Source: Lineus longissimus (lineage: Eukaryota > Nemertea > Pilidiophora > Heteronemertea > Lineidae). Taken from it: 60,000 nt of DNA. Below, one piece after another: positions 34,301 through 49,300 of this stretch. The stretch covers positions 18,265,998 to 18,325,997 of the forward strand of contig NC_088314.1 of assembly GCF_910592395.1 (NCBI RefSeq), in the 5' to 3' direction. The notes under the pieces are model-generated. The model did not search any database and had not been told where the DNA came from. It saw only the letters and a list, made by a program, of their open reading frames with translations. How positions within the stretch are numbered: position 1 is the stretch's first letter; every line of letters starts with the position of its first letter. Made by a program: the position numbers and the translations under genes.

Positions 34301-37300
34301 AACATGAATAATACCATAGAGTCAGAGAGAGAAATATTCAGAACAATTATGTAGTATTTCCAACACTCGGACATGTGCCAGATTGAATCTAACTGCCCTA
34401 GTTAGAAAGTCTGAATCCATTACGAAACCGCATGTTTGTCCGACATTGCCTGTAATTCAGCGATGGGGAAATAGAGGGCAGCAGCTGCAGTGACGTCATC
34501 TTCGCGGAATGCTATTCAATTGTTTCCTGTCATGGCCTATGATGTTTCATAGACAACAACAGATCTATTATGCCATGCCATGACAAAAATATCTGAAAAA
34601 TGGGAAATGAGTGTTGAATGCTTAGCAATATCAGCTATTGTACCGTCTAATAAAGTTGTTTGCTACATAAGAACACGTAAGAACATATATTTACATTTAT
34701 TTACAACATACTAATTGCATAGGAAGCATGCAAAAAGTGCTGGGTGTGTGGGTGGGGTTGGGGGGGGGGGGGCAAGCAGGAGAAGGTATATGCTCAGCAA
34801 AAAGCTCCAAAGAATGATGTCTTCAATGGCGTTGGCAATTTAGCAGAATCTGCGGAAACTGTGCGGAAACAGCCTATGAAACAGTATGAGAATATTGATA
34901 TTAAAATCATAAAGAAATTTGCATGAAAGTTTATTAACCACAATATTCATCAAGCATTCAGGAAAAATCCCAATTTGCATTTTTGTCTCGGACTAGTTCC
35001 ACGTCGGCGGATTTTGGGAGAAGTTAAAATTGAAAACTTTTAAGCAGAAAACTTGGCCTCTAACAAAGGAGATTAGGTGTAGCAAGGGGCTCAGAGGTGT
35101 TAACGAACCCTTTTTGGAAAGATATTTGAATTCTACAAAGAAAATCCCCTTGGTTGAAATACCTCTTTTAAAATTGACTGCAAAAATCCCTTCACTTTTG
35201 GAAACAACCCCTCCCTCAGGCCACAAGATTTATATACAGTAGAACATTCCTTAGCAGACACCTCTCTATTAAGGACACCCTCTATTAAGGACACTAGTTT
35301 TGGTCCTAAATTGGTTCTTTCCATTCAATTCGACCTCTGTAAACAGGATACCTCCCTATTAGACACAGCACTTGTCAGTCCCGAGGGTGTCCTTAATAGA
35401 GAGGTTCTACTGTATAGCGTTACAGAATCCTTGCTACGTCTAGAAAACATGCAGTTAGTTAGGAAAAGCCAAGCGAGGGAAAGCTGAACTAGGTGTTAAC
35501 TATTATACTCATGTACCTTACACGGAGGTGTCTTTGCTTACAAAGTTGGAATACCTGGGCACTGTATGACTGCTTCCGTTAGTGGTCCCCTCTGTCGGTT
35601 TCTTTCCTGCCACGTAGTACCGGACCATGCACTGCTCAATGCAGAAGATTTTCTTGAACGTCGTCCAGAATCGCTCGCTGAACCAACAATATAACGCAAA
35701 GTTCACGGCCGTTTTTACCGCGATGAGAATGATGGCAACCATGCGAAAAATCTGGAACCAGCAGGTGCTTTGCCAGTACCAGAGATTCGGTATCGCATAG
35801 ATGGCATTGCAGATCACGAACGGGGCCTGCAGGAGGAAAAATACGACAATTATCGCGATGAGCATCACAGTGATTTTCAACTCTTCGCGCTTGACGAGGT
35901 TTCTCATGTCGTGAATCGGTATCAGGTGGCGCTTCATGTAAAGCGTCGACTTGCGGACTTCGTAGATTAACCGGATGTTGAGTACGGAGAGCAGGAGGAA
36001 CGGTAATACGGCTGTGATGAAGAAATCGACAATCCAACCGTACGCCGCCAAATAATGGTTGTTGTCCATCACCTGGTTCACTTCGAGTCTCATTGACGTT
36101 TTGTTGTTTACATCGGTTTCTATGGTGATCGTCTTCTCGAAAAAAAGCGGCGATCGGCAGGCAAATGCCAGGAGGAAGATGAGGACGGTCACGATTCTCG
36201 CTCGGCGAACCGTACAGATCATGGTGGCGTGTAAAGGCTGGCATATCGCGATGTATCGTTCGATCCCGAGGACGACCGTCAGCCAGACAGAAACAATCAA
36301 ACACGTGTTAATCATGATTTCCGCATAATGGAAATACATCTCAAACACGTGATACTCGATCTTTCCATCTAGGACCTTCGTGGCAAGAAACATCAGAAAT
36401 ACCAGGTCTGCGATCGCCAGCGCCGTTAGGTAGCAATTCGTCGATGTCCACATTGATTTGCGATTTAGGACTATGATGGTCAGGATTATCGCAAGGATTC
36501 CCACGACGCAGATCACGGGTAGGCACACCTGATGTGTGACGTAAAATATGGGGTGGTCTTTAGCCCAATCGCACGTGTCGTCACCCTGGTTGACCTCCTC
36601 GTTAACGTACGAGTCGTTTGTGTTGAGGCTATAGTCTTGAAGATACTGGCACATCTCATCGCATTCTTCAGTCTTTTCCGCCATTTTTGCTAAAAATGCT
36701 TCCGAATATGCCGAAGATAAAGTAAGCTTGAGGTCTTAGCCTATTGGGCAGATAGCCACTTGAAATTTATGAAGATCTAAAGTTTATGAAGTGCTTCAAA
36801 TTTCGTCCTCTTCTTGGAATTTACATTTCGGCAAGAATTAATAAAGACTGGTCTTTATTGACTCTTGATAGCGGTGATTCTCCTGGAATGTCGTCTGCTG
36901 GTACGCCCTTTCTCTGTAGCAGACGCTTCAAAAGTTTGCTTGGCGAGTCTGCAAATAAGAACAGAAATTTTCAAGGAAGGATGGGGAAAATAGACTGTAT
37001 AATCACAGTGTACAAACGAGCGTGGCTATATCTCCCGGAAGCAGAATCCATTGGTCACATTCTATTGTTACGAAAAGGTATTTCAATGCAAATTGGCTAT
37101 TTTTCAATGGGTTAACCCCGTCGGCATTAATATATGCACTTGTCCACCATATATCACAAAACAAAAAAATGTGTGATTGGAATCGATACTTCCTGTTATT
37201 ATAGCAGGTTCTGCTTATATATGACACATTTGTACACAGTGATAATGTTGATCATCATTTCATAGGTAGATTGGGCCATTAACCTAACTTTTTAGAACAG

Positions 37301-40300
37301 TTTTTGTGGTAATTGGCAAGATCAACCCGTTTTATCATTACCAACCCATTTCATCGTGGAGATCGATGTCCTGAATTGTTTGTCCTTGCTTCCAGAAGTT
37401 CTGCTTCTTCCTCAGTGTTTGTTCGGCACTTGGAGGCACTTCTCCTGGGAGTATTCCTCCTCCAAGACTGGATGAGCATTTTTTACTTGGCACTATACAT
37501 AGGTATGTCCTAGTGACTCAGCCTAGTGTCCTCAGCCAGAGTTAAAGCTCCACGCAAGCTACTCACGGCTTTCAAGGAATTCCTGGATCTTCAGTCATTA
37601 AAATGAGACATGAAACCACAGTTCCTTGCCATAGGTGGTCGTTTGATTGCCCTGGCATAGACACCACTGTCCCGATACAAGGAACCTTGGTGTTATGTCT
37701 CATTCACAGGACTGCGAAGAGCCAGGAATTCCTTAAGAGCCATGCCAATTCAACCAGAAACGCAATCTAAGGTTTTCCCCAAGGAAAAAAAAAACCTTGC
37801 CCTATTGGATGGTAGCCACAAGGCTATGAGGCGCCTTGTTTCCTGATGTGACATTTGGTGAGCAGTCTTGAACTCTTTACAAGACTTCCCAAAGAAATTT
37901 GGAGACATGAAAATAGGGACATTTTCTAAAAATGTTCAAAGGCCAAGACACTCCAACTACAGGTTTGTTGTTTCTTGTCGCCTTTCACTCTAAGAAGTAA
38001 ACTAGAAAAATGTCCAAAAAAATATCAAATTCTTTTGCGATGATGACAGGAACAGACTATAATTTATATCTATTTCCCATTTATTCCTCTTCTTGTGACT
38101 GAACAACAAATTTTGTCGAATTGGTCCAAGGTTTTTTTTTTCCAAATTATTTCAATTTTAGATGAGTGTACCACATCAAAGGTGGCTACCGTAAAGATAA
38201 CTACAGGAAACCTGGCTGGTTTGAACAAATTGGGTGTTTATAAAGTTGATTATGTATGAATGTGCGTCAGGATGTTGTTGAAAACCTCATTTTGATCTGA
38301 TTTTGTGTCATTATGGTACCGCCAGACTTGCCCTTTCTGCGGGTACAGGTGAAAAGTTGATATAAGATGATTAAGAATGCTGCTGAAGAAATTAAGATCC
38401 ACTGTTTTGAAAAATTGTTAGCTCAAAGTGAATTTGCACAATCAGTGTTTTAGCCTACTTTTCCATTTTCATGGCCAACGCAGAATGTACCTTCTCGCTC
38501 CAGTGCAGATCAGTTAGCTTGATTCAACCTGCTAATATATGGACAATAGGAGTCCAGTCTGAAAGGCACATATGGGAATTCCACAGTAATGACTCAATGC
38601 ATCAACCACATTTTGAGAATATAGTTATCCACTTCATCATAAGCCCTGTCTTCATCAATTCGTGTTCGTAAATATTGGAATATGTACCCATTCCCCGGGC
38701 AAAGGACCCGAGGCCTAATTGCTAATTTCTGTTCAAAGGTAGCCTTGGGCAGTGGCCCTTTAGCATAATATTCGTCTAGTCACGATATGTAGATTCCTCT
38801 CTGGTGGCTATAAATCTACGAATGGAGAGCTCGGATACAAAAATCGCTAAACGGCCATTTTGAGATTACCATCAAAATCCTTGGAAACTCATAAAGTAAG
38901 ATGTCACTTTCAAAGCAAAATTGACCTGACCTATTGACGAGGAAGCTTCTGATGGTACCATTAGTAAACCTATTGACAAGACCATTCATTTGGAAGGTGT
39001 TGATAAGCACTTTCTGATGGTACCGTTAGTAAACCTATTGACAGGACCATTCATTTGGAAGGTGTTGATAAGCACTTTCTGATGGTACCATTAGTAAACC
39101 TATTGACAGGACCATTCATTTGGAAGGTGTTGATAAGCACTTTCTGATGGTACCATTAGTAAACCTATTGACAAGACCATTCATTTGGAAGGTGTTGATA
39201 AGCACTTTCTGATGGTACCATTAGTAAACCTATTGACAGGACCATTCATTTGGAAGGTGTTGATAAGCACTTTCTGATGGTACCATTAGTAAACCTATTG
39301 TCAGGACCATTCATTTGGAAGGTGTCGATAAGCACTTTCTGATGGTACCATTAGTAAACCTATTGTCAGGACCATTCATTTGGAAGGTGTTGATAAGCAC
39401 TTTCTGATGGTACCATTTGTAAACCTATTGTCAGGACCATTCATTTGGAAGGTGTCGATAAGCACTTTCTGATGGTACCATTAGTAAACCTATTGATATA
39501 GCCATTCATTCAGAAGCTGTTCGTGAGCACTTTCTGGTGGTACCATTTGTCATCTATTATCATTGAATGCTCTTGATGAGTAGTGTCTGATGGTACCATT
39601 TGTAAACCTGTAGCTATTCACAGGGTAGCACTTTCTGATGGTACCAATTGTCTCATAATGATTGATGTTTTTTCCTGCTGAGCAAACATTTTCACAATTT
39701 CCCATGGATATCCCAGACTCTAAGGGGTTAAATTTTAGTAGATTTCATAGCGTTCTTTGATTTGAGTAGGAGCCATTCACCAGCAGGTGATTTTGAAAAG
39801 ATCTTCAATACCCACACTCAACTGCTTCTCGAAGTCAATCATCATTTTGATGAGAAGATTATAGAAAAATTCTTCAGTGGGTGATTTTGAAATTGACAAT
39901 TGACCCATCCTGATCTTAACAGTTCCATTTGCATATGTCTTATTCCTTTATTCTGAGTTAAGGGATTGTTCTTTGAGCTTGAGGGAGGGAGAATAATGTT
40001 GAACACTTATCAGCAAAGACGTGTTATTACAATAGCTGGCAAATTAGAGATTTTCGGTTGCAATACTTATTGCATGAGACAATATAAATCTCCCATCTGA
40101 GTGGTCGCAAGCGACAAAAATTTCTCCATGGTGTCGGTCATCAATCGTGCCTGCAACTGGAATCTGTGAACGCTCCAATCTACAGTCCCAATCACAATTG
40201 ACATCCTTCCTGGTCTGCGTCATTGAGCACAACTCGCGCGTATGTCGCATACGTGCTTATCTCTCTATGTTTTGCGTAAATTACGCGCTGGGTCGCATGT

Positions 40301-43300
40301 CAATGACGCGCCAGTGACGCATATTTAGGTATGACAATTGTGATCTGGACTGTATTTCTAACCAAGCAATTACTGGTTTACCTGCAGACAAGTGATATTT
40401 TTATTGCAACAAAAGTTGTTGTAGGTCGCGGTTACTAAGATTGATAGTTTGCGGGCCAATTTAGCTTTCTGGCAAGATCCCTATTATGGCTGCAATGTAG
40501 GTAGTAAAGGGATTAATAAAGAGACAGTTGGTGTATTTATATTACCCTCTTCTCAACAGGAGCCCAATTATTTGGTTATAAATCACTGAAATTATTAAGT
40601 GTCACTTTAGGAGAGTCGAGTAAATGTCGGAGCTTGACTTCAGGAGTCAAGTGGTTGATAATTTCGCTCATGTTTCTTTGATGTCGATAAGACTCGTTGA
40701 TAATCTTATGTTTTTGATTAGATTTTCATTGGATACTTTAAAGTGAACTTTGTACAAGTGATACAATACCCTTATTACCACGCCTCTGTCGGTATCACAG
40801 TAATTGATGTATCATCAAGTCATTCACGAGTTTCTGAATGGAACACTTTTACAGGCCCTATTGTCCGGGTACGTGTTCATCAGGCCGAGTCTAGCTTACT
40901 GATCTGCGCCAGACTCATACAAGGGAAATGAGAAGGTTCATTTTCACTGCCCGAGAAAATGTTAAAGTAGGGTAAAAAGTTGGTCGTGCGAAATCCGCTT
41001 TGAAGGTGTGTGCAGATCCGGTTTATTGTTGACCGGAATCAAGGACCGGCCGGTGTACCCCCATTTCGCCTACAACCATTTCGACCTACCCCCATTTCGC
41101 CTAGTCACCATTTCGCCTACACCCACTTCGCCTATTCACCATTACGCCTACTCACCATTTCGCCTACTAAAAAGGAAAAGAGTGGTGTGCGCTGGACATT
41201 TGAACAATTTTACGAATTGTTGAGCTTGGTTTTTTTCCTTCATATTATAGCATATTTCCCAGTTAAACTTTACCATACTTTATCATTCCAACCCGGCCTC
41301 TTGAGACAAGACCACCATTGATTTTTTAAGCCTTTTTGCAGTTAAATTGTCACAGTTTGATCGCCTTGCATTAAATAATGCTTCGGGTTGTGAATCTAAA
41401 ATTTGGATATGACATTCCAGACAGTCAGGCGAGTAAATGGTGAAATTTTATTAAAACTGGTGGTTGTCCACGAATTTTTTTTCTTCAAATTGGACAAATT
41501 TGAGAGACCATGATATTTCCACTGTTTTCAGCCAAATCATGACCCTACTCATGACCCTACTCAGTATGTCTGATAGTATTTAGTTGGTATTTAGTTGGAT
41601 AAACTGCATATTTCTAAAAGCGTTACAAAATTCTGGCACCAATAGACATTTCAAATTAGACTAGAAGGCTGAAACATCTTTTGAATTTGAAGTCACTATC
41701 ATAAAACATTTGAAATGATGTAGGCAAAATGGGTAATAGGCGAAATGGTGAATAGGCGAAATGGGTGTAGGCGAAATGAGGAGTAGGCGAAATGGGTGTA
41801 GGCGAAATGGGGATGAACCGACCGGGCAGGATGTTTGAACGGTTGCCGGAGAATTTTACAATACGTATAGGAGAAAATCTGGTCCACTGTTTACACTGTT
41901 TCGTGGTATGATAGACAGGCGTATTCAGGTTCAATTTTCAAATTTTTGAACAAATGGCCTTTAAAGGGACAGTACAGGCAGCTACTAGGTAGGCAGGATA
42001 AAGTTACACAAATTCACCAATAGGAGTCTCTCCCATCTCACAGTACGTCAAATCTATTCTCGCTTGCACAATGAATATATTTAGTGCTGAATCTAACATG
42101 ACCCGGTGTCCTTACTGTGCAAATTAGTCAGTGACAATGACCAATTCAACCCCACTGCTCTTACCTATAGTCCCCCTTTAAGAGAGCACTAGTGTAAACC
42201 TAATGATTTTAGTTGTCAACACTACATGAAAACATCAAAAACCAAAAAAAAATTTTTTAATGGATTAATAATAAAGTACACTAGCTTTGCCATCGATTGG
42301 AATTTATCATAAGTCTACTTTTTCATTAGGCAAAACACTAATTGATTGATGCCTTGATAAGCTGGTGATAACTGTCAGGAACAGTTACATCCATTTCGAT
42401 AGTGAGCTCACAGTGTGCTCTTTTTAGGACGTACTCTTCCGTTCCCAACTTCATCTTTGACTCGATTCAGAGAAATTTTGGGTTGTTGGAGTGGTGCAGT
42501 GGTGACGTCAGTGCCTGTTACCTCTGAGGTCCCGGGTTCGATTCCTGGTCGGTCCTGGCTCACTCATGTTATAGAGAGGGCAACGTAGGTTTCCTCCGGG
42601 GTCTCCGGTTTCCTCCTACTTTCATTACAATCGCCCAATAATTATTGTTTATGGAGCTAATAATGTCCTAATAATGTTGACGCTGGGCTCTCAACTTGAT
42701 ATTTTAACTTCAGAGAACTGACTCAAACTTTAGCGCAAATCTGCCAGTGATTGCATCATTGGCTTCTAAAGCTATTTCTTTTGACCTCACGTCTTAAAAC
42801 TTCTTAAAAAAAGCCATCTAAACATCAAAATCAGCTACAATACAAGCTATTTTTACCTGCTGAAAAGTACAATGGGGTGGGTGTGGGTGTACAGGTTGAC
42901 TTTAGTTCATACATTAAACTTATGTGTGACCTCACATCTTAAAACTTCTTCAAAAAAGCAATCTAAACATCAAAATCAGCTAAAATACAAGCTATTTTTA
43001 CCTGCTGAAAAATACAATAGGGTGGGTCTAGGTGTACAGGTTGGCTTTAGTTCATACATTGAACTTATGTGTAAAAGGAAATATACACCCCACAAAGTCA
43101 TTAACATACTTATTGTTAAAGTGATCATTCTTTCTTCATGAAGTAACATGGCTGAATGCTTTTGTGAGAAAACAGCATGAGTTTGCAATACTGCAGTTAA
43201 TGATCTCCATTATGTTGACAGATCACTTTAAACTCTATTGATAATTGTGAGAGAGAAAGTGATTTTAGTAAGAAAGATGGCTCAAATATATATATGTGAC

Positions 43301-46300
43301 CCGTCACATCAAAACCAGGCGCATGTCGCTCTGAGCTTGGCAGGTTGAGACGGACTGTTTATTCATTTATCTATTGTCTGCCTTTTGTGAAATATGAGTA
43401 CATCAATTTCTTCCATTATCTCCTGGTGTCATTTAGGCTCATCTTCTGTGCGACATGTGACTGGTTTTGCTGTGACAGGTCACATATTACATAGATGTGG
43501 ACGCTTATTTGTGTCTTGTAAAACTTATAGAATGGTAAAGCTAGTTTCGCTTGTCTCGCACTTAATTAATCTCCATTCTTTGCAAAAAAGGTTATGAAAA
43601 ATTTAAATAAGGGAAGAGTCTTCTTACCTTTGTTTCAAACTATAGCATCCCTTGCTCAATAATGTCGCCTGTATGCCATGGGACGATCTTGGTTGTAACC
43701 TATGTTCGTTGTCCTCGTTGATAAATAACACCGAAAATGTGCTGAATTCCTGTCTCGTGTCAAGTTCAAATCACTGGTTTTGTTGTTGCCGTTGTTTAAA
43801 ATCTCAATTATAACCATGGGAACGATTTATGATGATTTCAAAGTTGTTTGTGTGGTTTTGCAAATTGGAAAACAAGCTTTATGTACATCTCATTCATTCT
43901 CCTCTGAATACTGCAAAGTCTTGTCTTTAGCACAAACAGGGTTAAGTTGCAAGCAGAGTTCTGTTTCAACACAAAAGAAATAAGGAATTTGGAATTTGAA
44001 ATAAGAAAAAGATTGGTACATATTCACTGTAATGGACAGTTTTTGATTTTTGATTGTTTCCTGAAATAATTGTGTTTTCTCAGTGGTAGTCCATCATTGT
44101 CCTTGGATATCATTGATCATAGTAGGTCTAATGTTGAAACTACTAGATTTAAGAATCTGTTGAAATCTCCAACGCAGGTTTATGTTAATGTTTTGATCAT
44201 TTCTACAGAATCACTAACACATGTCACCAACTTTTCCCATCCTAGACTCTTGAATTCACCGTGTTCCGATTTCATAACATCGAGAAGTTCATGTGTGTAT
44301 TGTCCCGATTGTGAATCCGTTCCTAATTCTTGTTCGGTTTTCCTTTTATCTGAATCACAGAACAGAATCACGAATAAGACATCACAGTCAATAGCCTAAA
44401 ACTTGCGAGAACGAATGTTACTCTCATCTAATTTCATAAATGTCAGATAAAATTTTTTAGTCAATTTCAAATACTTATTCCTCTTTCCTTTTAGAATTCT
44501 TTAAGACAGACATTAGTACACTTCTCACTGAAATACCACTTACACTTCCTTCCTGAAGCATACTTTAACGACGCGAGGACATTGTCACATTGTCACACCG
44601 CCCTAATCAATCGTCGAGTTAATGATCAAACTGCTCTTCTGCAGTTGTTGCTGTTCCTTTCAATGATACGTCGACGACGACGTGGTCGCCGGGTCTGGTC
44701 ACATGACCGGCTCGTTTCATTGATTGCATAGTTACGGCAGACCCGCTGTTGTCGTTGCTTTGTAAGAGTTCAGAGAAGCGTTCTGAGTTGCTACGTGCGA
44801 TTGACGCCAATTTGAATCAGTTTTGTCATCTCGGTCGTAAATATCCGATTTCAATATATAAGTAAGGTCAGTGGGGAGAGTTGTAATAACCTTAATTCCG
44901 GTTTACCCATCTGTACGCGCTTATGCAAGTATCAATTCGTGTCTTGTACCCCCCCTCCTCAAGGGTACGACACCTTATCACCCTATAACGACATCTTAAG
45001 GCTCAAGCATCACCCTTTTTTCACCAATGCTACTTTTTCTTTCGTCAAGACATCACCATCAACAATATATCAGTTATCACCGTCATATAAAGTAACCGAA
45101 CTAATTTTACTGGGTAAGGCTGTATGTTCGACAAGACATCGACACATTAGCATCCTTATTCTTTCCAGCTTCGCCAAATTTTCACTAAAGAAAAAATTAA
45201 TACTACTCAAGCATCGGCAAAGATTAGTGGTGATAGCTTAACTACCCTTGAGGAGGGGGGGTACAAGAAACGAATTGATACTTGCATTAGTGGGAGATAA
45301 GGCAGTCACACAGTTGTGGCTTGCTTGATACTTTGTCGGAGTGTGGGGAAGCGTTGCCTTTGCGCAGCATAAATGACACCAGTTTAAAGTAGTTTAGTCA
45401 TCTCACTCCGAAACATCTGAATTCTCTGTAAGTTAGGTGTAAGGAGGTGATAAAGGCATAAACAGAGCAGTCCATACTCTCTCCAAAGCAGACATGATAT
45501 ACAAGCAGGGACAGAAAAACGTCATCAATAAATAGAGTTCCGGTCCTGCGCGAGGAGAGTGAGGTTGGCTAGGGAAGTTATGATTGCCATCAATTCCGGT
45601 CCAGCACATCTGTACCACATCTCCCATCTGTACGCCCTCAGACGAGATAAGGCACGCACGTAATTGCTTAGAGTGAGAGGAAGTGATGCTGTGGCTAAGT
45701 TTGTATCAGTGACACCTGTTTAAGGCAGCTTTGACCACATCAGTCCGGTTCTGATGCGGCTCCATTGGCTGCCTGTCAAGGCAAGGGTTGAGTTTAAGAT
45801 ACTCTTGCTCACCTACAAGGCAGTCCATGGAGCGGCACCGGCTTACCTGACTGATATGGTACAATGCCGACGTGGGTCAGCCTATTCCCTCAGGGCTGAT
45901 GCCGCTTTCCTTCTACAGGAGCCACGCACCAAGTGCATACGTTTTGGTGACAGATCCTTCTACAAGGCGGCGCCACTCCTATGGAATGGGCTGCCCACAC
46001 ACATTAGACTTGCGGGGTCAAAGGCAGCTTTTGGAACAATGCTAAAAGACACATTTTTCGAGTGTATTTTAAAGGCGCCTTAGAGTTGGTGAAATTTTTC
46101 ACCAAACTTGGGCGCTTTAGAAATGTCATATTTGATTGATTGATTTGATTGATTTGTTGTCTGTTTCCTGTCAGTGATATTTGTTAAACATCTGAATTCA
46201 TTCCATAAAATCCCGAGCGAGAAAATATTTTGGGTTGTTGTGGTGTAGAAGTTTGAAATGTCCTATAATAGAAAGTCCGGGGAACAATGATTATATTATG

Positions 46301-49300
46301 TGTCTTTAATCAATGAGGTATTGACCGTCATGGCCTGTTAAGAACCATATACTGCAGAACCTCATTTAAGGACACCCTAGGGACTGACAATGCTGTCCTT
46401 AATAGAGAGGTGTCCTGATTGCAGAGGTCAAATTCAATACAAATGACTAATTTGGGACCAAATGCAGTGTCCCTATTAGAGAGGGTGTCCTGATTAGAGA
46501 GGTATCCGCTAAGGGAGGTTCCACTGTATTTGTATTACGTTATAGAGTAGTTGAAAATATCAGTTCATCTTTAAAAGGATATAAAGAGGGATGACATACC
46601 ATGTAGTGAAATGACCACAATCTTGTCACTTGACTGGGGGGTAGAGAAAGATCACTACATACTGTCAATTTGCTCCATCACCATGTCAATCCTAATTAGC
46701 CCTGTTAATTAGATTAATCAGTGTTAATTAGCTCCTCCGGAATGCTCGCAGGTGTTGGACTCAATATATGTCTTACTTGATCATCGTTGGTGTTTGATCA
46801 TTTCAGATGACTTTTATTTATTCGAGCATCCGTCCGAGTGTATTTTCCCCTTAACTTTTTAGCTTGCCTCTAGGGAGCTTATACGATACCGTGGCGTCCA
46901 GCGGCATCAGTCATCGTCATCTGTTGTCGTCCGTTAGCACATTTGGTAAATTTTTGCCAAATTCTGCCATCAATCTCAATAGGGGCCTTGGATCCAGGGC
47001 CCATATGACCATCCATGAGCATGAATGTATAGGAATGAAAAGCCTGTAAGACCTGAGTATTTCATGATATTTGGAAGAATAAATGGTTAATTAGCATTGA
47101 TATCAATATTTCACTTTAGTAACAATCATATTATGTATCTATCATTACGTTCCAAAATTTTCACAATCTTAGGGTCGCTCGTGTTTACCCTGAAAATCCT
47201 TCCAAAAATGACACAAAATGATATATTGTTATAATTGATATCTAGACATGTCAGAACCAATAAAACACTGCCAATGTAGTTGTTGATGTCGTACAGAAGC
47301 TGCATGCAAAATTCTGCTCAAAATTCCAACCACTTCATGGTTTTTCAAACATTTGGTAAATTTTCGCAAAATTCTGACATCAAACTCAAAAAGGGGCCTT
47401 GGATCCAGGGCTGCCAATGTAGTTGTTGATGTCGTACAGATGCTGCATGCAAAAACCTTCAACTGGTTGACCCTATCCTGTGCCAGAGTTCAGAGTTCTT
47501 ACAACCGTGTGCAGGCTATCTCAATTTCTGCTCATCACGGCCACAAGAAAATATGCGATCTTCTAACAGGGCAATCACGGCAAGATACATGCCAAACAAG
47601 CCAAGACCACTAAGCCATTAATTATAGGAAATAAGCAAGTAGATGGACTAAGATCGGCATAATTGCTGTAACTACTGTGACAGTAATTATACCTTCGGTG
47701 GTGAATCGTGCGCATAATTTTCCTTCCTTACCTGGAGTATCACGGGATGTCCGGTACTGTCTATAATTTTCTCGCGGTAATTCCCGTTGATTATGTGGTT
47801 TTACCGTGCGTTGCCGCGTCATTACACGTACGTCAGGAGTGGGGATGTGTGCGGGTTTGTTTTTCAGTCGGGTTGTGACTCGTGACGGTTTCAGTTGAAG
47901 GGGGTGCACACAGGAAACCAGAAATCTTCATTTTGGTCATTTTGAGAAAAGCAGGTTTTTGTTTTTTTCACTGGGTTAATTTTTTTGTGCCAATTACATC
48001 ATTTACTGAAAGACTAATGCATCAACCATTGTACTTGCCAGGTTGTTGCTCAAAAAGACCGTTTAAAATTTAAAATTTGTAACGGATTTAGAAAATTTCC
48101 AAATTCGTACATATGTGCTGAATTACTGTGGTCTGAGAGTTTGATAAGTGAAAAAAAAAAAATTTGAATTAAATGAAAAATTAAAATTAGATTAAAAGTA
48201 AATATCAAATTAATTTTAGTTTCTTATTCATAATTCAAAGTTTTTCATCTTTTTTGTGTCACCCAGTAATAGATGCGGTAACCTGTCGCAGCCAAATGGA
48301 GGATTAAAATATAATCTTCTACGTAATTATATTACATCTTTTCCCGTGCTCTGCCTGTGAGCGTCATTTGTGACGTGGTTCGTAAGTCAGTTCGACGTTA
48401 TCTTCCTTGCCGCTGGCATGATACTTAAAGAGGGGTACGACGTTCGTAATTACTGGTGGTCCAGGAAAATAGAAATGCAATTATACACAATGCTGTAGTA
48501 CAGTTTTAATGTACAAATTTTCTGAAACTTGGTATGTAGAGTATTTGTATAGCTGTCTAAACAACTGCAATGCCGAAAATTATATTTATTACGTATTCAC
48601 GCAATTGGGAAGTTTCAAATTCAAGAACAAATTTCAAATTTTTTAACGAATGGCGTAGGCCTTTAATGGGATGAAGAGGACCCAGGAACAAAAGTTGTTC
48701 GAAATGAGAGTAATGTAAGTAACGAGTAAAGTAATGAGAGTAATTTTTCTGACATCTTTGATAAAAAAGTGCTATATTCATAGATCGCATTAACTCATTA
48801 CCTCTGATAAGAGAAGAGTTTTTTCCAACTTTTTGCCGTCCATGTTTGAGTGGAGAGTTGAACGTGTAACTAGGACATTATTAGCTCTATAAACATTTGT
48901 AATGTAAGCAGGAGGAAACCGGTGAACCCGGAGAAAACCTATGCTGCTGAAGGGGCTGCCTCTAAATCACATGAGTGTACCGATCAGACCGGGGGTTGAA
49001 CCAGGGACTTGGTTGGTGATAGGCACTGAAGTTTCCACTGCACCACCCTGACGGCCCAAACGGCAGTTGGACCCCTATTGGTGACTTTGTGTAACATTTT
49101 CTGACCTAACTGGCTCCTTCCTACCGATAGTCTATAGTGACGTCTTGCTGGAACGAAACACATGAGAAAAATAAACCAGTATTAAGCAAAATTGGCATAA
49201 AATTCACATCACACTGTATGAAATTTATCCCACCTCTATTTGTACTTTCATTCACTGTGATTGTGAGCCCCATCACATAAAGTCATGCAACCCCGTCACT

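Noticed and set aside
38930-39660. Regular repeats that could suggest a CRISPR array
   Set aside because: Units are contiguous with no unique spacers, and the genome is animal; it is a 65-bp minisatellite.
42492-42545. Possible tRNA gene
   Set aside because: A and B boxes are present but the cloverleaf is poor and a second copy with the same body exists; it is a SINE head.
44070-44399. 109-codon + strand frame with several Cys
   Set aside because: No signal peptide, known domain or splice support; length is within chance for this A/T-rich stretch.
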